Shown here: positions 40,105-51,343 of the stretch, piece after piece
Layout: every line of letters begins with the position of its first letter
Numbering within the stretch: the first letter of the stretch is position 1
NCBI RefSeq assembly: GCF_000151315.2
Contig: NW_011887308.1
Location: forward strand, 63,649-127,648
DNA: 64,000 bases
Direction: 5' to 3'
DNA from: Capsaspora owczarzaki ATCC 30864
Taxonomy: Eukaryota; Opisthokonta; Filasterea
Position numbers and translations under genes: made by a program
Notes under the pieces: model-generated
Databases searched by the model: none
What the model was told of the DNA's origin: nothing
What the model saw: the letters and a program-made list of their open reading frames with translations, nothing else

Positions 40105-42910
40105 ATGTTGTCTCGTGGGAGCTGCCAAGAAAAAAAAAAAAAAAAAAAGGGAGCGGGGTTTCTGGACACACAGCAAAGCACAACACAAGGAGATTAGTAA
40201 AATAATTTTTGTTGCAAAATCTTGATCAGAAAGTGCCACCAGGACACCCATCATTGAGGGAGTGGGGTGCGAAGGGCAGAATGTTGTTTTGCTGGTTTTT
40301 GGTTTTTGTTTTTGGTTTTTTAAGTTCCTCTCCCCCGCATTGCACGACTCCCAGCCACCTCAGCCACCTGTGCAGCATCAAGAGCGACACACAAACACAC
40401 TCATCAACCCACTTTTGCGGGGGGCTGTCGTTGTTTTTGTCTACTTTTGCTTCAATGGCTTTGTTTTGTTCGATAACATTCTTTTTCGTATGCCTTGTAT
40501 AGCTTTAAACTAGGGCTTTGATATGCTTTCTCATCATCGATTCCTTGTCATTTGCATTATTTTCAACACGGTAAAGCCGAATCTCTCGCTCGCACTAGCT
40601 CTCACGCTTCCATATCCTGTTCCAACGTCCCGGCCTTTTCGTTGCCCCCCCCCCTTTCCCCTTTCCTCTTCCCCTTTTCCCCCCTTTCCTCCTCCACGCT
40701 GTTGCTCCCAGCATGGTGTCCCCCTTTATTCTTTATTTGTTTGTTATTCTTTCGTATTCTTTTACTATTTGATTCTATTGTTCAAATATTCCCCTTTTTT
40801 TTGCATTCTCCGTTTTCTCACTCAGCCAAACGCTACTGTCGATGTGCCCCGAAATGAATCGCTTTTCCCCCCCCCCTCTCATTTCGTCATGCATTTTTAT
40901 CATCACTTGTGTCATTGCATTTCCTCCACTCCCTCCTCCCGCCTCCTTCTCTCTCGCTCTCTTGGTGACGATGCGGGTTGTTGCGAATAATGCGGTGGTG
41001 GGTTTGCTCAAAGCTCCCTCTCCCAGCAGTTGCTCTTCCTCCCTGGTCCCCCGTTTCCGCGCAGTCCAGTGTGCAGCAGGACGACGGCAGTCTTGCCCTC
41101 TCTCTCGTCCCAACCAGCCCGGGGCTACGGGGTGGTGGTGGTGGTGGTGGTGGAAGAGACTCAAAGCGCGCGGCAACAAACAAACAGTGTTCGCTTTGAT
41201 GCTATGGAACCATTCGCGTTAACACCACTCCCTTTCACTCCCTCTCACTCCCTCACTCCCGTCCGTCCCTTCGCTCCCTTCCGTCCCTCACTCAACCATC
41301 ACATTTGCTCGCAATGCCTTCAGCGTCAACAGTGCTCTTCGATCTTTACCTTTGAAAAATCAAACACCAAAAAATACACTCAAAATAAAAAAACAATGTT
41401 ACAAATAGACTGAACGGTTTTGATGCTCAAGATCCACAAAACCATCGCAGGATACGGTGCATCAACCCCCTCCCCCTCCCCCGACCCGCAATGCAAGGGA
41501 GCGAGTATATGGTCATGCGAAGGGGGGGGGTGGTTGTTATGGGGGGTTTGAAAGAGGGGAACTGTATTTAGAAGCACAAAGCAGTGGTGGGAAAAACAAC
41601 AACATAAGCACCGATGCCCATTTTAAGGTGGTTGGATCTAGTGACGCAAAAACCAAGCGAAAGAGCTGAATCATTCATCATCGCGATGAGCATCACTCAG
41701 CATGACAGCAGCATCATCATCAATACAAGCAAAAACAAACACAGCAGCAGCGAGCGTTAAACCGCCCCCCCCAAAAATGCAAAAAGGGGAGCAAACGTCT
41801 TCCTCCATGTGGGTGGAAAAACAACAAAAGAGCGAGTTCACAAACGCTCCGCACAAAAAAAGCAACAACATGAGCCAAGCCGCAGAAGCATAAGAGACGC
41901 ATTCCAGAACTCGAAACTCAGCAGTCTGTCGGGGGGGGGGGGCCGGGGCGGGCGCAGCGTCCGAACTCGAGTCCAGCCGAGAGTAGAAGCCGGCGGAGTT
42001 GTGGAATCGCGCTCCAGTGTGGGATTCAAAGTCTTACCGCTAACAACGCCGTCAGCTCAGCCAGCTTAATACGAACAAGCAATCACGGTGAAGCGGTGAC
42101 ATGTACTTGGTCTTTTTTGAAATGAACAATGGAAAGCGAGCAGGCGAGAAGGACGCGCTCGGCGCAGCGTTCCGATTGCTCAACGCGCTCGGAGCTTCAG
42201 CGAGGGCGATCGTGTGTGTGCTCGGGCAGCCGCGTACGTTGATCGATGCTGCGTACCGTGTGTCTTGGATAACATTGCATGGCATCCTCCTGTGGCGTAC
42301 TCACTTTGGCATCCGGCTCGGACGTGCTTCAGTTGCGCGGTTGCTGGTGAACTGCTTGACGCACTCCAACGCAACGAGACAGGTACCACCACCGCGTGCG
42401 AGTCTAATCGCCTACTCACAGTCGCTCCGACGATTCGGGAAACGGACAATCCTCCCCCGCGACCAAAATGCGCGAAACGTGGAAAGTGGCCAAAATGGTC
42501 GTTTCCCGCCTCGCCAAGCTCGCTCGGCGTTGTACGATTCGAATCGCGTTTACATGGGATGTACTTCAACATACGAGCATCTCCATATGTGATAGAATCC
42601 GACCGTGAGACTGTTTCCTCGTTTTCACAAACGCAGAATGACAAAGAAGCTTGATTTGCTTGTCTGCTTCGTTCACCTCATGCATTCGAGGTAAATGCTG
42701 TACTGTATGCAATGAAATCCACTGCTGTAACAACACGAGTGATGTACGGCTATGTTTCCCCCCCCCCTTGAATAGTCCTTTTCTCAGAATCCAGCAAACT
42801 CTCAATCTTTGGCTTCTTTTTTTTTTTTTTTTTTTTTTTTCCCTTTTGCCCTCTTTTTTTTGTCGTTCTTGTCATTTTATTTTTGTTCTCGTCATTCATT
42901 GTCTTAGAAG
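40105..42910. other. Gene-free region of 2.8 kb
   Basis: Divergent upstream space of the giant surface protein gene (-) and NF-YA (+). It contains A/T runs at 40131-40148 and 42819-42840, C/T-rich stretches (40620-40700), a GGT repeat near 41131-41152 and G runs near 41522 and 41933. Short overlapping open frames around 42.1-42.6 kb exist on both strands but show no family signature. I find no supported gene. Confidence 0.55.
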
Positions 42911-42988
42911 ATGAGCGTGTTCAATCCGTTCGACTCGCTGTCTGCCGCAGCGCAGCTCGAGCAGCAGAACCAGCAGAATCAGCTTCAC

Positions 42989-43020
<32 letters not shown>

Positions 43021-44169
43021 CCAGGCGCACTTTCTGCCACCCCACCAACCCCAACCCCAACCCCAGCAACAACAACAACCACATCCACATCCACAGCAGC
43101 AGCAGCAGCAGCAGCAGCAGTACTTTGCGCCCTTCTACTTGCCAGGTCAGCAGGCGGCGGCCTCGTCGTCGTCGTCGTCCCCGTTCGTCCTCCCGCCACA
43201 GCAACCACAGCAACAACCATCACATCAGCAGCAACAGCAGCAACAACAGCAGCAGCACGCGGCACTCCAGCAGCAGCAGCAGCAGCAGCCTCAACTGACC
43301 CCATCCCAACCACAGCAATCCCAATCCCTCCAGCACCAGCACCAGCACCAGCAGCAGCAGCACCAGGCAGTCGCTGCAGCACTATTGGGTGGACAGGCGG
43401 ACATGGCCACTGCCGCCGCCGTCGCTGCCGCCGCTGCCGCCGCCATGTCCAGTGCAGCGGTCAGTTCTGAGATTGGCAATGCATTGCCCATACAAATGCC
43501 CAGACAAATGCCCATGTACTGACCTCGCACACTTTTGTTGCATGGATATGTTTCGCTTGGTGTTGCATGGATATATTTCGTCTTTGTTGCATGGTGTTGT
43601 TGGAAAAAAAAAAAAAAAAAAAACACAGGTCCCGCAGCCGTTTGCTGCCGAGGCCGTCGAGGAAGAGCCACTATACGTCAATGCAAAGCAGTACCATCGC
43701 ATCCTCAAGCGGAGGCAAGCGAGAGCAAAACTCGAGGCAGAGAACAAAATCTCAAAAGAGCGACAGGTGAGTGGTGCTCGTCGATGCGAAATAGTTAACA
43801 ACCAAAGCCTCAGAAGGTGCTCTGGCGGCGGTGATTGCCTCAACACCCGCTTCTGCATCATCCGGCACCTCTGAGGGTGCTTTGGAGTGGAAGCCCCAGT
43901 GTAGATTGATTGGCCGATTCGTTGGTTTGCAATCGTCAAATGTACTGACACGTTGATTTCTGTGTTTTGGTCTCGATCTTTCAATCACTCAGCCTTATCT
44001 GCACGAGTCAAGGCACAAGCATGCACTCAAGCGAGTACGAGGCGAAGGTGGGCGATTCCAAACGAAGAAAGGTGGCGACGCCTCCTCAAGTAATACACCT
44101 TCGCTGCCAGATTCCCTTTCGGCTAGCCCGACACCCGAGAATGGTCAATTCCTGTTTGGACAGCAATGA
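42911..44169 (+). CDS. NFYA: NF-YA (HAP2/CBF-B) CCAAT-binding transcription factor subunit, three exons
   Basis: Sequence-specific subunit of the CCAAT-binding trimer. Exons 42911-43459, 43629-43766 and 43993-44169 give 287 residues. The conserved core is complete: subunit-interaction helix EEEPLYVNAKQYHRILKRR ending KERQ, then, after an intron falling exactly between the two functional parts, the DNA-binding segment PYLHESRHKHALKRVRGEGG. This second part reads closer to the fungal HAP2 form (PYLHESRH) than to the animal form (KYLHESRH). The N-terminal 180 residues are dominated by polyglutamine, with Pro, His and Ala runs. The first donor (GTCAGT at 43460) is not ideal; it was chosen because it keeps phase 0. 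The exon-1 frame would otherwise stop after PRQMPMY. Confidence 0.93.
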
Positions 44170-44542
44170 GCAAGTCATTGTCGCCATTCCAATCGATTTG
44201 TTGCGTGCATTCATTTTTTCTTTCCTTGTTTCGTTTGTCCTTTCATCGTATTCATCGCTGTTTTTTTGGTTTGCTTTCGGACTTTCTTTTCGTGCCTTGG
44301 CTTGACGCCGTTTTTGCTGATCAGCTCTTTGTCGCAACGATACTCAAAAGCTTTGTACAATGTTGCCGGCTCGGGCTGATTGATTAAAAAACCATCACAA
44401 AAAAAGAAAAAGAAAAAAAAAAGCGCTTTCAAAGTTCTGACAGGGTTGTTGACGAGGATCCAAACGATAGAAGTATAGCTACAATTGAACATGCCATCCA
44501 CACCAGCAGAAAACATAAAGTTCATCCCCCCACCTCTTGGCC
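44170..44542. other. Convergent intergenic region NFYA/CCME
   Basis: Between the NF-YA stop and the CcmE stop. T-rich in its first half, with an A-rich stretch near 44399-44422. It probably holds both 3' untranslated regions. No gene seen. Confidence 0.6.
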
Positions 44543-45649
44543 TTAACGCCGGGTCGAGTGGTAATGCTCCTTCTCTTGCTGCCGTTGATCTGCAAGAAGC
44601 TCCTCGCGCTCAACCAATTCGCGGGCCTCATCGAGCAAGGCCTTGTTTTCTCGGTTTTTGGCCAATGCCTCGGCGACCTCCTTGGGCATGTAGTTTTCGT
44701 CGTGCTTTGCTAATACGTTGCTGGCAACGAACGTGGCGGCATTCTTGTCAAACTTGCCCTCGACGACCACCGCCTTGCCTTCGCGGAAGAGATCAGGAAG
44801 CAGCCCGTTGAACTTGACGAAAATGTCGGCATTCAAATCCGTCACGATAAACTCGACGGTCGGCGCTGCAGGCGGCAATTTCACCGAGCCTTCGAGCACC
44901 AATCCACCCAGACGGATGCTTGACTTGTCATTCAGCGTTCCCATTCGTTCCAACAGCTCGGACGGTGTCAGGTAGAACATGAGCACGTCTTGGAAGGCAT
45001 ACATGCCCAAAAACACACACGCACCGAGCGCAAGTCCGCCGAGCGCAAACAGGACAAACCGGCGATTGCGCTTCTGCGTGGCGAGCAATGCTCTCCGCTC
45101 CTTGACCAAGTGCGAAATTCCTGGCGCTTGAGCGGTCTGCTGGCTGCCATGATTGCTATTGTCACTACTGGAGTTTGGTGCAGGGTTGCTGGCGCCTGAA
45201 GCAGATTGAGCAGATGGAGCGCGACCAGTCAGGGTGGTCAGACCGCGCCGATGCCATGCCAGCGCCGGCGGCACAATCATTGACACTGGATGAGCCCGAG
45301 CACTGAGCTGGGCGAGCTGGCACAGGCCTCGCGCTGGGACGCCCAGGTGGCGCACGTGTAGCAGCGAACATCGTGTCTTGGCGACGAGATTCGACGACGA
45401 CGACGACGGCGACGACAGCGCGATCGCCATCCGACCAGTCGCAGCACCAGCATTACTGGACGAAAGGCGCTCGTGCAGACGCCACGAATCGGCGTGTGGT
45501 GGCGACGCCGCGGAGGCGTGGGCGGCGCGGAATGGGATGGCAGAACCGGCAGCACTCAGATTCAGCGACCAGCCTGATCGAGACAGCGAGCAGCAGCTAG
45601 GCAAACTGCAGGCTATGCTTTGTACTTGTTGGAGAGTCCGCATCGACAT
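44543..45649 (-). CDS. CCME: Cytochrome c maturation haem chaperone CcmE, mitochondrial
   Basis: System I haem chaperone that binds haem covalently and hands it to apocytochrome c on the outer face of the inner membrane. One exon of 368 residues from ATG 45649. The C-terminal half is a clear CcmE: membrane helix RRFVLFALGGLALGACVFLG, the FYLTPSEL motif, RLGGLVLEGSV, GLLPDLFREGKAVVVEG and the haem-attachment motif LAKHDENYMP, with the histidine at residue 316. The N-terminal 190 residues are rich in Ser, Arg and Ala, beginning MSMRTLQQVQSIACS, consistent with a mitochondrial presequence plus a long spacer. Bacterial CcmE is about 160 residues. The first ATG in frame was taken; upstream codons are open but lack ATG. 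See findings: System I is not expected in an opisthokont. Confidence 0.92.
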   Translation of the reverse strand: MSMRTLQQVQSIACSLPSCCSLSRSGWSLNLSAAGSAIPFRAAHASAASPPHADSWRLHERLSSSNAGAATGRMAIALSSPSSSSSNLVAKTRCSLLHVRHLGVPARGLCQLAQLSARAHPVSMIVPPALAWHRRGLTTLTGRAPSAQSASGASNPAPNSSSDNSNHGSQQTAQAPGISHLVKERRALLATQKRNRRFVLFALGGLALGACVFLGMYAFQDVLMFYLTPSELLERMGTLNDKSSIRLGGLVLEGSVKLPPAAPTVEFIVTDLNADIFVKFNGLLPDLFREGKAVVVEGKFDKNAATFVASNVLAKHDENYMPKEVAEALAKNRENKALLDEARELVEREELLADQRQQEKEHYHSTRR

Positions 45650-45821
45650 TTTCGGGAGGAGGGAAAGGGAAAGAGAAAGGGACAGGTGTTTGCTCAGACA
45701 ACGACTGAAACCATTGACCAAAACTAAAGAAAACTAAAGGAAGGAAAACTGAAAACGATCGCATTCGACCACATAGTCATCACTGCACCACCCAACGGGG
45801 AGGCCAATCAAAACATGCAAA

Positions 45822-48800
45822 TCATTCATCGTCCGACTCGACTGCGCGCCGTGCCTTGGTCGTGAAGGTCGCGGTCGAAGCAGGCGCCGCAGCCGTGTTG
45901 GCATCATCGTCTTGATCGTCGTCCTCGTCGCGGCGGAAGACGGAGGAAGAAGGTTGGTCATCATCCGAGTCGGAGATGAGCTCTTTCGACTTGAAGACGC
46001 GCTTGGGCACACGCGACGACGACGACGACGACTTTCCTTTGTCTTCGTCCGACGAATCGGCTTCGCGCGCAGCCTTCCGAGGTTCAGCTTCCAATCTAGA
46101 GGGGAGGGCAGGGCAGGGGGGGGGGGGGAACGAAAACAAAAGAAAAGTGCTGGTAAGCATCAACCCCAAGATGATTGATAAAGTTTCCTTGTTGGAAAAA
46201 CTTACGATCCGTCATCGCGTCGCCGTTTCTGCCGGCTCTTTTTGTCGGCCTTGTCGCGGCTCTGAGCCAAATGACATTCAGGGTGAGCGATACAAACAAA
46301 ACAAACCACCGTCCGTCCGTTCGCCTTCTCAAAGGCGAGCAGACTCCTTACTCGCTTCTCCTTCTTGCGCGCTTCGCGACGCCGTTTTCGCTCCTCCTTG
46401 CTGGCTTTGGGAGCAGTCTCGCCATCGCCACCGTCCTCTCCCTGGCTACTGCTGGGAGTCGATGCAGCGTCCTCCTCAGACTCGTCAGAGGAGCCAGAGT
46501 CCTTGCTGCGACGACCCTTCTTGGGGCGCGAGTCCTCCTCATCGTCCACAAAATCGTCCATCGCTGTGTCGGCCTTGCGACCTCTGCTCGACTTTTTGGA
46601 CGCAGCGGCAGCGGCGGCGGCGGAAGCGTTCGCTTGAAACTCGGCAAAGGCCTCGTCTGCACGCTTGCGGTGTGTCTCGGCAATCAAGGCCAAGCGAGCG
46701 TGCTCCTCTGCAATCTTGGACTGCCGGACGGCCTCGTCCGCAGCCTTGCGCTCCATCAAGTTCTTGCGCAAAACCTCGTGCTCCTGTGCCTTTCGCTGGC
46801 GCTCTGCCTCCTGCGCTTCGGCACGTCGCATGACCTGCGCAGACTGTGCGAGCATGTCGGCAACGCGGCTCGCAGACTGTGCAGCCCGCGCGGGTGTAAA
46901 TCCGAGCCGACTAGATTTGGGATATTTGGAAAGGTTATCATAGATCCTGTGGGTGGAGAGAGTTGGGACAAGAGGGGGGGGGTCGGGGAAAATGAAAGAT
47001 CAAACAAGGTGAGCATTTTATCGCTTGCCGAAGCGAAACCAAGAAAGCTCAAGGTTGGAACAAGCCATGCCGACATACTTGTGAGCGACTTGCAACGAAG
47101 CGATGGCGTGCGTGACATCGCGAGGGTGGAGCGTTTCTTGAGCAAAGGTGTGCTCGGCGAACGCCTCCTCGCACAACGCAAGATGGTATCGGATGACCGT
47201 TTCGTGCGGATGAAGATGGAATGCCTGCCATGGTTGAAACGCAAACGATGAATGCGGGATCAAATTACAAGCCCACCCCCTTTCTACCCTTCGAGCTGAA
47301 GCTGAAGCACATACCTGCTGCAGCACCGACTTGCAGGCGTCAAACTTTTTGAATTGGTAATGGACGCGCGCCAAATGCATGAGCACATCAAGATCTTTGT
47401 CGTTATGGAACTTGCGGAGGCAGTTGGTGTACTGCAGGCGAGGGACGCGAAAAAAAAAAACCAAAACAAATCAGCAAAAAACAAAAACAAAAAAATCTCA
47501 TCTTCCAACAACGCCGATGCAAAGGTACGTACCATCTTGACAGAGCGAGTGTAGTCATATGAAGAGTACAGATGGCCGAGATTCGTCCAGACGTCCGCAG
47601 ACTCGCTGGTAGTCTCGCGCACCTTCAAAAAGACATCCTCGGCCTCCTTGACGAAGCCGTTTTCCGCCATGACACAAGCGAGGCCATTTGCTGCGTAAAT
47701 GTTGCGGGAATCCTCCTGCAGAGCCTTGGTGAAGAACTCTGCAGCACGAACGTAGCTCTTGTCCATCTGCCAGAACAAACACACAAACAAACAAACAAAC
47801 AAACAAACAAACAAACAAACAAACAAACAAAAAAAAAAAACAAACAAAAAAAAAAAAATGAATGAATATGACCAACCCGCGTCGTCACCAGAAACTTTTT
47901 CAGAAAAAAAAGAAATCAAACCTGGGCTTTCGGAACGCTAACAGGCTGAGCCGACTGCTGGAAAATGTTGCCGAGTGCAATTAGAGGATAGGGATCGACC
48001 TTGTTTGTCTTGCCATTGTTTTTCAAAAGCATCTCAAACTTGTTCTGGGCCAGATTCCACTCGTAGCGCGAGAGATGCATGTTGCCGACAAAGCACCAAG
48101 CATCGGGGTTGTGGGGCTGAATGGCAAAGACTTCGCGAACCCATTCGGCCGCCGCCGCGATGCGGCCTTGATTTTTGGCGATGGCGGCGAGTCGAAGGTA
48201 ACCTGGTGATGAAGAAAGCAGGCAAACAATACTCGAAACATGAGAATTGTGATTCAAAAACCAGCAGAAAAAAAAAGAAGAAAGAATAAAGGCGCAAGCC
48301 TTACAATCAATCAACGTCGGATGCTCTTGAATCAATTCACGGTAGATAACTTCCGCGTCTGCGGGATTATTCATGTCCTCCAACAGACGGGCACGGTTAT
48401 AGCGAATGGTGACCTTGAGCCCGTTCAGGGAGCGCAAGTTCTGTGCATCAACCATCTCGTTCTGCTCCTCGTCGCGGATCTGTTGGTCCACATCCGCAGC
48501 CGCAGCCGCATTCATGTCTTGCGCCTTGTCCAATTGGCCGAGCTTGTGACGCAGCGTGGCGATATTGTTGAGAATCTCCGGTGCAATCTTAATATCAGCT
48601 TCCAACAGCAGTCGCGCGGCAGTCTGCGAAAAATGGCAACAACAAAGAGTGAGACCGACATGAACACTCCAACAAGAAGCCGACGCAAATCAATCAAACA
48701 CGTCGGAGCGTCACGGACCTCGTATGCTTCCAAAGCAGCAGCAAAGTCCGTTTGCTCTTGAAGTTGAGCCAGCTCAATCCAGGCTTCAACGTCCTTGGGT

Positions 48801-50938
48801 TGGGCAACGGTAATCTTGTGCAACAGCTGCTGAGCACGCTGGCGCTTGTTCGAGTACTGACTGGTCACGTACAGCGAGCCCAAAATCTGCAAAATGCAAC
48901 GACGAATGGCGAATGGTTGGAACGGTACGACACGACAAAATGACGCAAAAACAAACCACGAAACGTCCCATTCCAATCGCCGCCCGCCCAAACTCAACCC
49001 TTCCAAACTCATGCAACCCTTCCATGGTGGCAAACGCTCCAGCTTTCGTCTCACCTTGCTGGCTTCGTAGTTGTCGGGGAATTTGACCAAGACTTTTTCG
49101 AGATATTCGGCGGCTTTGGCAATATCGCCCTTCTTGATATACAGTTGCCCAAGTCCGAACTGGGGCAGCGCGAACGAGTCCCACAAACGATTCGCTTGGT
49201 AGTAGAATTGGAAGGCCTGGTCGTAGTCTTCAGCGGCGTGGTGCTTGCGGCCAATCAAGTAGCAGCTGATTGCCTTGATTTCGTCTACATCTGAGCGATG
49301 CAGGGCAGAGAGCGCGAGGTTGGCAGACTTGTCGAGCTCGCGGTACGAGAAAAAGTAGTTGGAGAGGTGATTCAGCAGCATGGCGTTGTCGCGATTTTCT
49401 TCCGAGCTGATCTTGTACGCTTGCTGGAGCAGTTGCATGCCAGAGGTGACGGACGCCACCGCGGCTTGCTGCAAAATCGAGGCTTGCTCTGAGATTTGGG
49501 CAGGCGCGAGGTTGGCAACAGTGGCGGCAGAGCGGCCCGTCAGCATCTCGGTGGCGCTGGCCTCCTTGTCGACGCCAGTGTTGAACTCGATGGTCGCAAG
49601 AGCAACGCAAGCTTCGAGATGGTCTGGGACGAGCTCGAGCACGCGCTTGAAGGCGAGCTGCGCGCGTTCCAAGTCTTTCAGCTTGAAGAGACACACGCCA
49701 ATACCGTAGCGGACAATGGCCGCCGAGCCCGTGGGGTTGATGCGCAGTACCCGGCGGTACAGTCCGAGTGCTTCCTTGAACTGCTTGAGGTTGTACGCAG
49801 CGCACGCTTGGCCCATGAGCGCGGGAATGTGTGCGGGGTTTTGGGCTGTAACGTAGCGGAACTGGGTGGCGGCACGCTCATAGTTGTTGCGCAACAGGAA
49901 GAGCATGCCCTTGCCCACCATATTCAAAGTGCCGTGCACATCCAGCGTGTCGGCGCGGTTGAACTGCGAGGTGGCCTTCTGGAGGAGTGCTTCGCGTGTC
50001 TCCCGGTCGCGTTCTTCCACGGCCTGCTGCAAGTAAAACGCGCCGAGCGCATTGAGAATGGACAGGCGGTCTTGAATTGCATCTGCGTACTCTGGTTCCG
50101 TGGAGGCTGGAAGCAGAGTCAGGGGATTGAGTTGGAATGGTTTGAGAATTGACGACAATCGTTCACTCAACGTAGTCGTGATCAGAAACTGTACCTGCAT
50201 CGGATGCCGCTGTCAAGAGCTGGCTGCACGCCTCGGGCATCTTTTGGTTGTAATATTGAATCTGGTCCAAGTCACACAAAGAGCAATCAGCGGGGATGAG
50301 TGAAACGACAAGTTTAGTTGCAAATCGCAGAGCAAGTTGCTAACTGACGCATCAAGGATATGGTATCATCAATGTTGATTTTTTGTTAGTACTCTTTTTT
50401 TTTTTTTTTTTTTTTTTTTTTGTTGCAGAGATCTCATTCGCGCGCGCGCTGGTTTACTCTGTGACTGCCCCAGCCCCACCGCCTCCCGCCTGCTTCTTCC
50501 AGGCAAACTGTCCAGCGATCTCTACCACTTGAGCCAAGGCATGTGTGTCTCCCTCTCCGATGCACACAGGACGGCCGAAATCCAACTCACAGCGAGTACG
50601 AGCCAGATGCGGAGTCGCGCCTTCTCCTGCTTGAGGATGCCGAGCAGATCGCCGAGGTCGGGCAGCTCTGCAAACTCAATTTCGAGGACTTCGTTCGAGC
50701 CACGCAGCGGGATTTCGATCGACGTCGGCGCAGGTGCCTGCATTGTGTTGCTGGCTGCGAGCGCGGCGGCTGTTGCTGCGGCAGACTGCGACCTCGGTGC
50801 GTTCGAGTACCGCGATCCTGATACTGATCCTGGTCCTGATGATGATGATGATGTTGTTGTTGTCGTTGTTGCTGCTGCTGGAGCGGGCGCCATGGGGTTG
50901 AAGGGGTAGGCGCCCCCAGAGCGAGACCTTTGCATCAT
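45822..50938 (-). CDS. CTR9: CTR9, Paf1 transcription elongation complex scaffold, twelve exons
   Basis: TPR scaffold of the Paf1 complex acting with RNA polymerase II. Exons in transcript order: 50591-50938, 50195-50261, 49055-50106, 48719-48886, 48305-48623, 47922-48202, 47533-47766, 47315-47431, 47079-47224, 46352-46946, 46206-46261, 45822-46095. All phases close, giving 1218 residues (human 1173). The start region has SIEIPLR and ILKQEKARLRIWLVLA as in human. TPR repeats fill exons 3-9 (EDYDQAFQFYYQA, VEAWIELAQLQEQTD, APEILNNIATLRHKLG, YAANGLACV). A charged coiled coil and an acidic, serine-rich, basic-patched tail follow, ending VESDDE. The first 60 residues are a Ser/Thr/Ala extension absent in human. 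Only 172 bp separate its stop from the CCME start on the same strand. Confidence 0.96.
47784..47831. repeat. CAAA tetranucleotide repeat in a CTR9 intron
   Basis: About eleven CAAA units followed by A runs. On the coding strand (TTTG) it lies just upstream of the acceptor at 47767. Confidence 0.9.
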
Positions 50939-51343
50939 GAAACAATAAGAAAAGAGAAAAAAAGAAAAAAAAAAAAAAAAGAGACTGAGCGAACGTTGAG
51001 AGTTTCTGAGATTGGGTTGTTGGTCTCGCTGCTTCTCATCTACGAATAGAATTCAGACGCAAGCAAGAATCGAAATCGCAAGAAAAAGACTTCCTCCTCG
51101 AATTCATTCACAATGTTTTTTTTTTCGGAAAGTCTCAAACTCTCGCAGATCCAACCGTCGCGATGAATCAAAATGCAAGGAGTAACAAGTAGTGAACAAG
51201 GCTGGAACGCTAAAAAGCATCGAGTGGCTCTCGCAAGGACGATTGTTAAAACGAAGCAGAAAATGACAAGCAAACAAAGGTCAATGCACGGAACAGACCA
51301 ACGATACAAACATGACACAGCGTCTTTTGCTGCTTCTTTTTGT
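50939..51343. other. Intergenic region CTR9/MOB4
   Basis: Upstream of CTR9 (-) and downstream of MOB4 (-). A-rich near 50941-50981; no gene-like frame seen. Confidence 0.6.

Noticed and set aside
40105-40254. N-terminal extension of the giant surface protein containing a poly-Phe run
   Set aside because: The run comes from an A/T homopolymer; the ATG at 40104 directly begins a standard signal peptide.
42019-42083. Possible tRNA on the minus strand (A-box-like TGGCTGAGCTGACGG, B-box-like GCGATTCC)
   Set aside because: An apparent acceptor stem can be drawn, but no anticodon or T stem pairs properly, and the B box lacks the TTC core.
42101-42592. 163-codon plus-strand frame starting with ATG
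   Set aside because: Overlapping frames of similar length exist on both strands, there is no recognisable family, and no splice context supports it.
45650-45721. Upstream extension of the CcmE frame
   Set aside because: It opens on a TTG and codes a Ser/Leu repeat from CT-rich leader; the first ATG at 45649 starts a plausible presequence.
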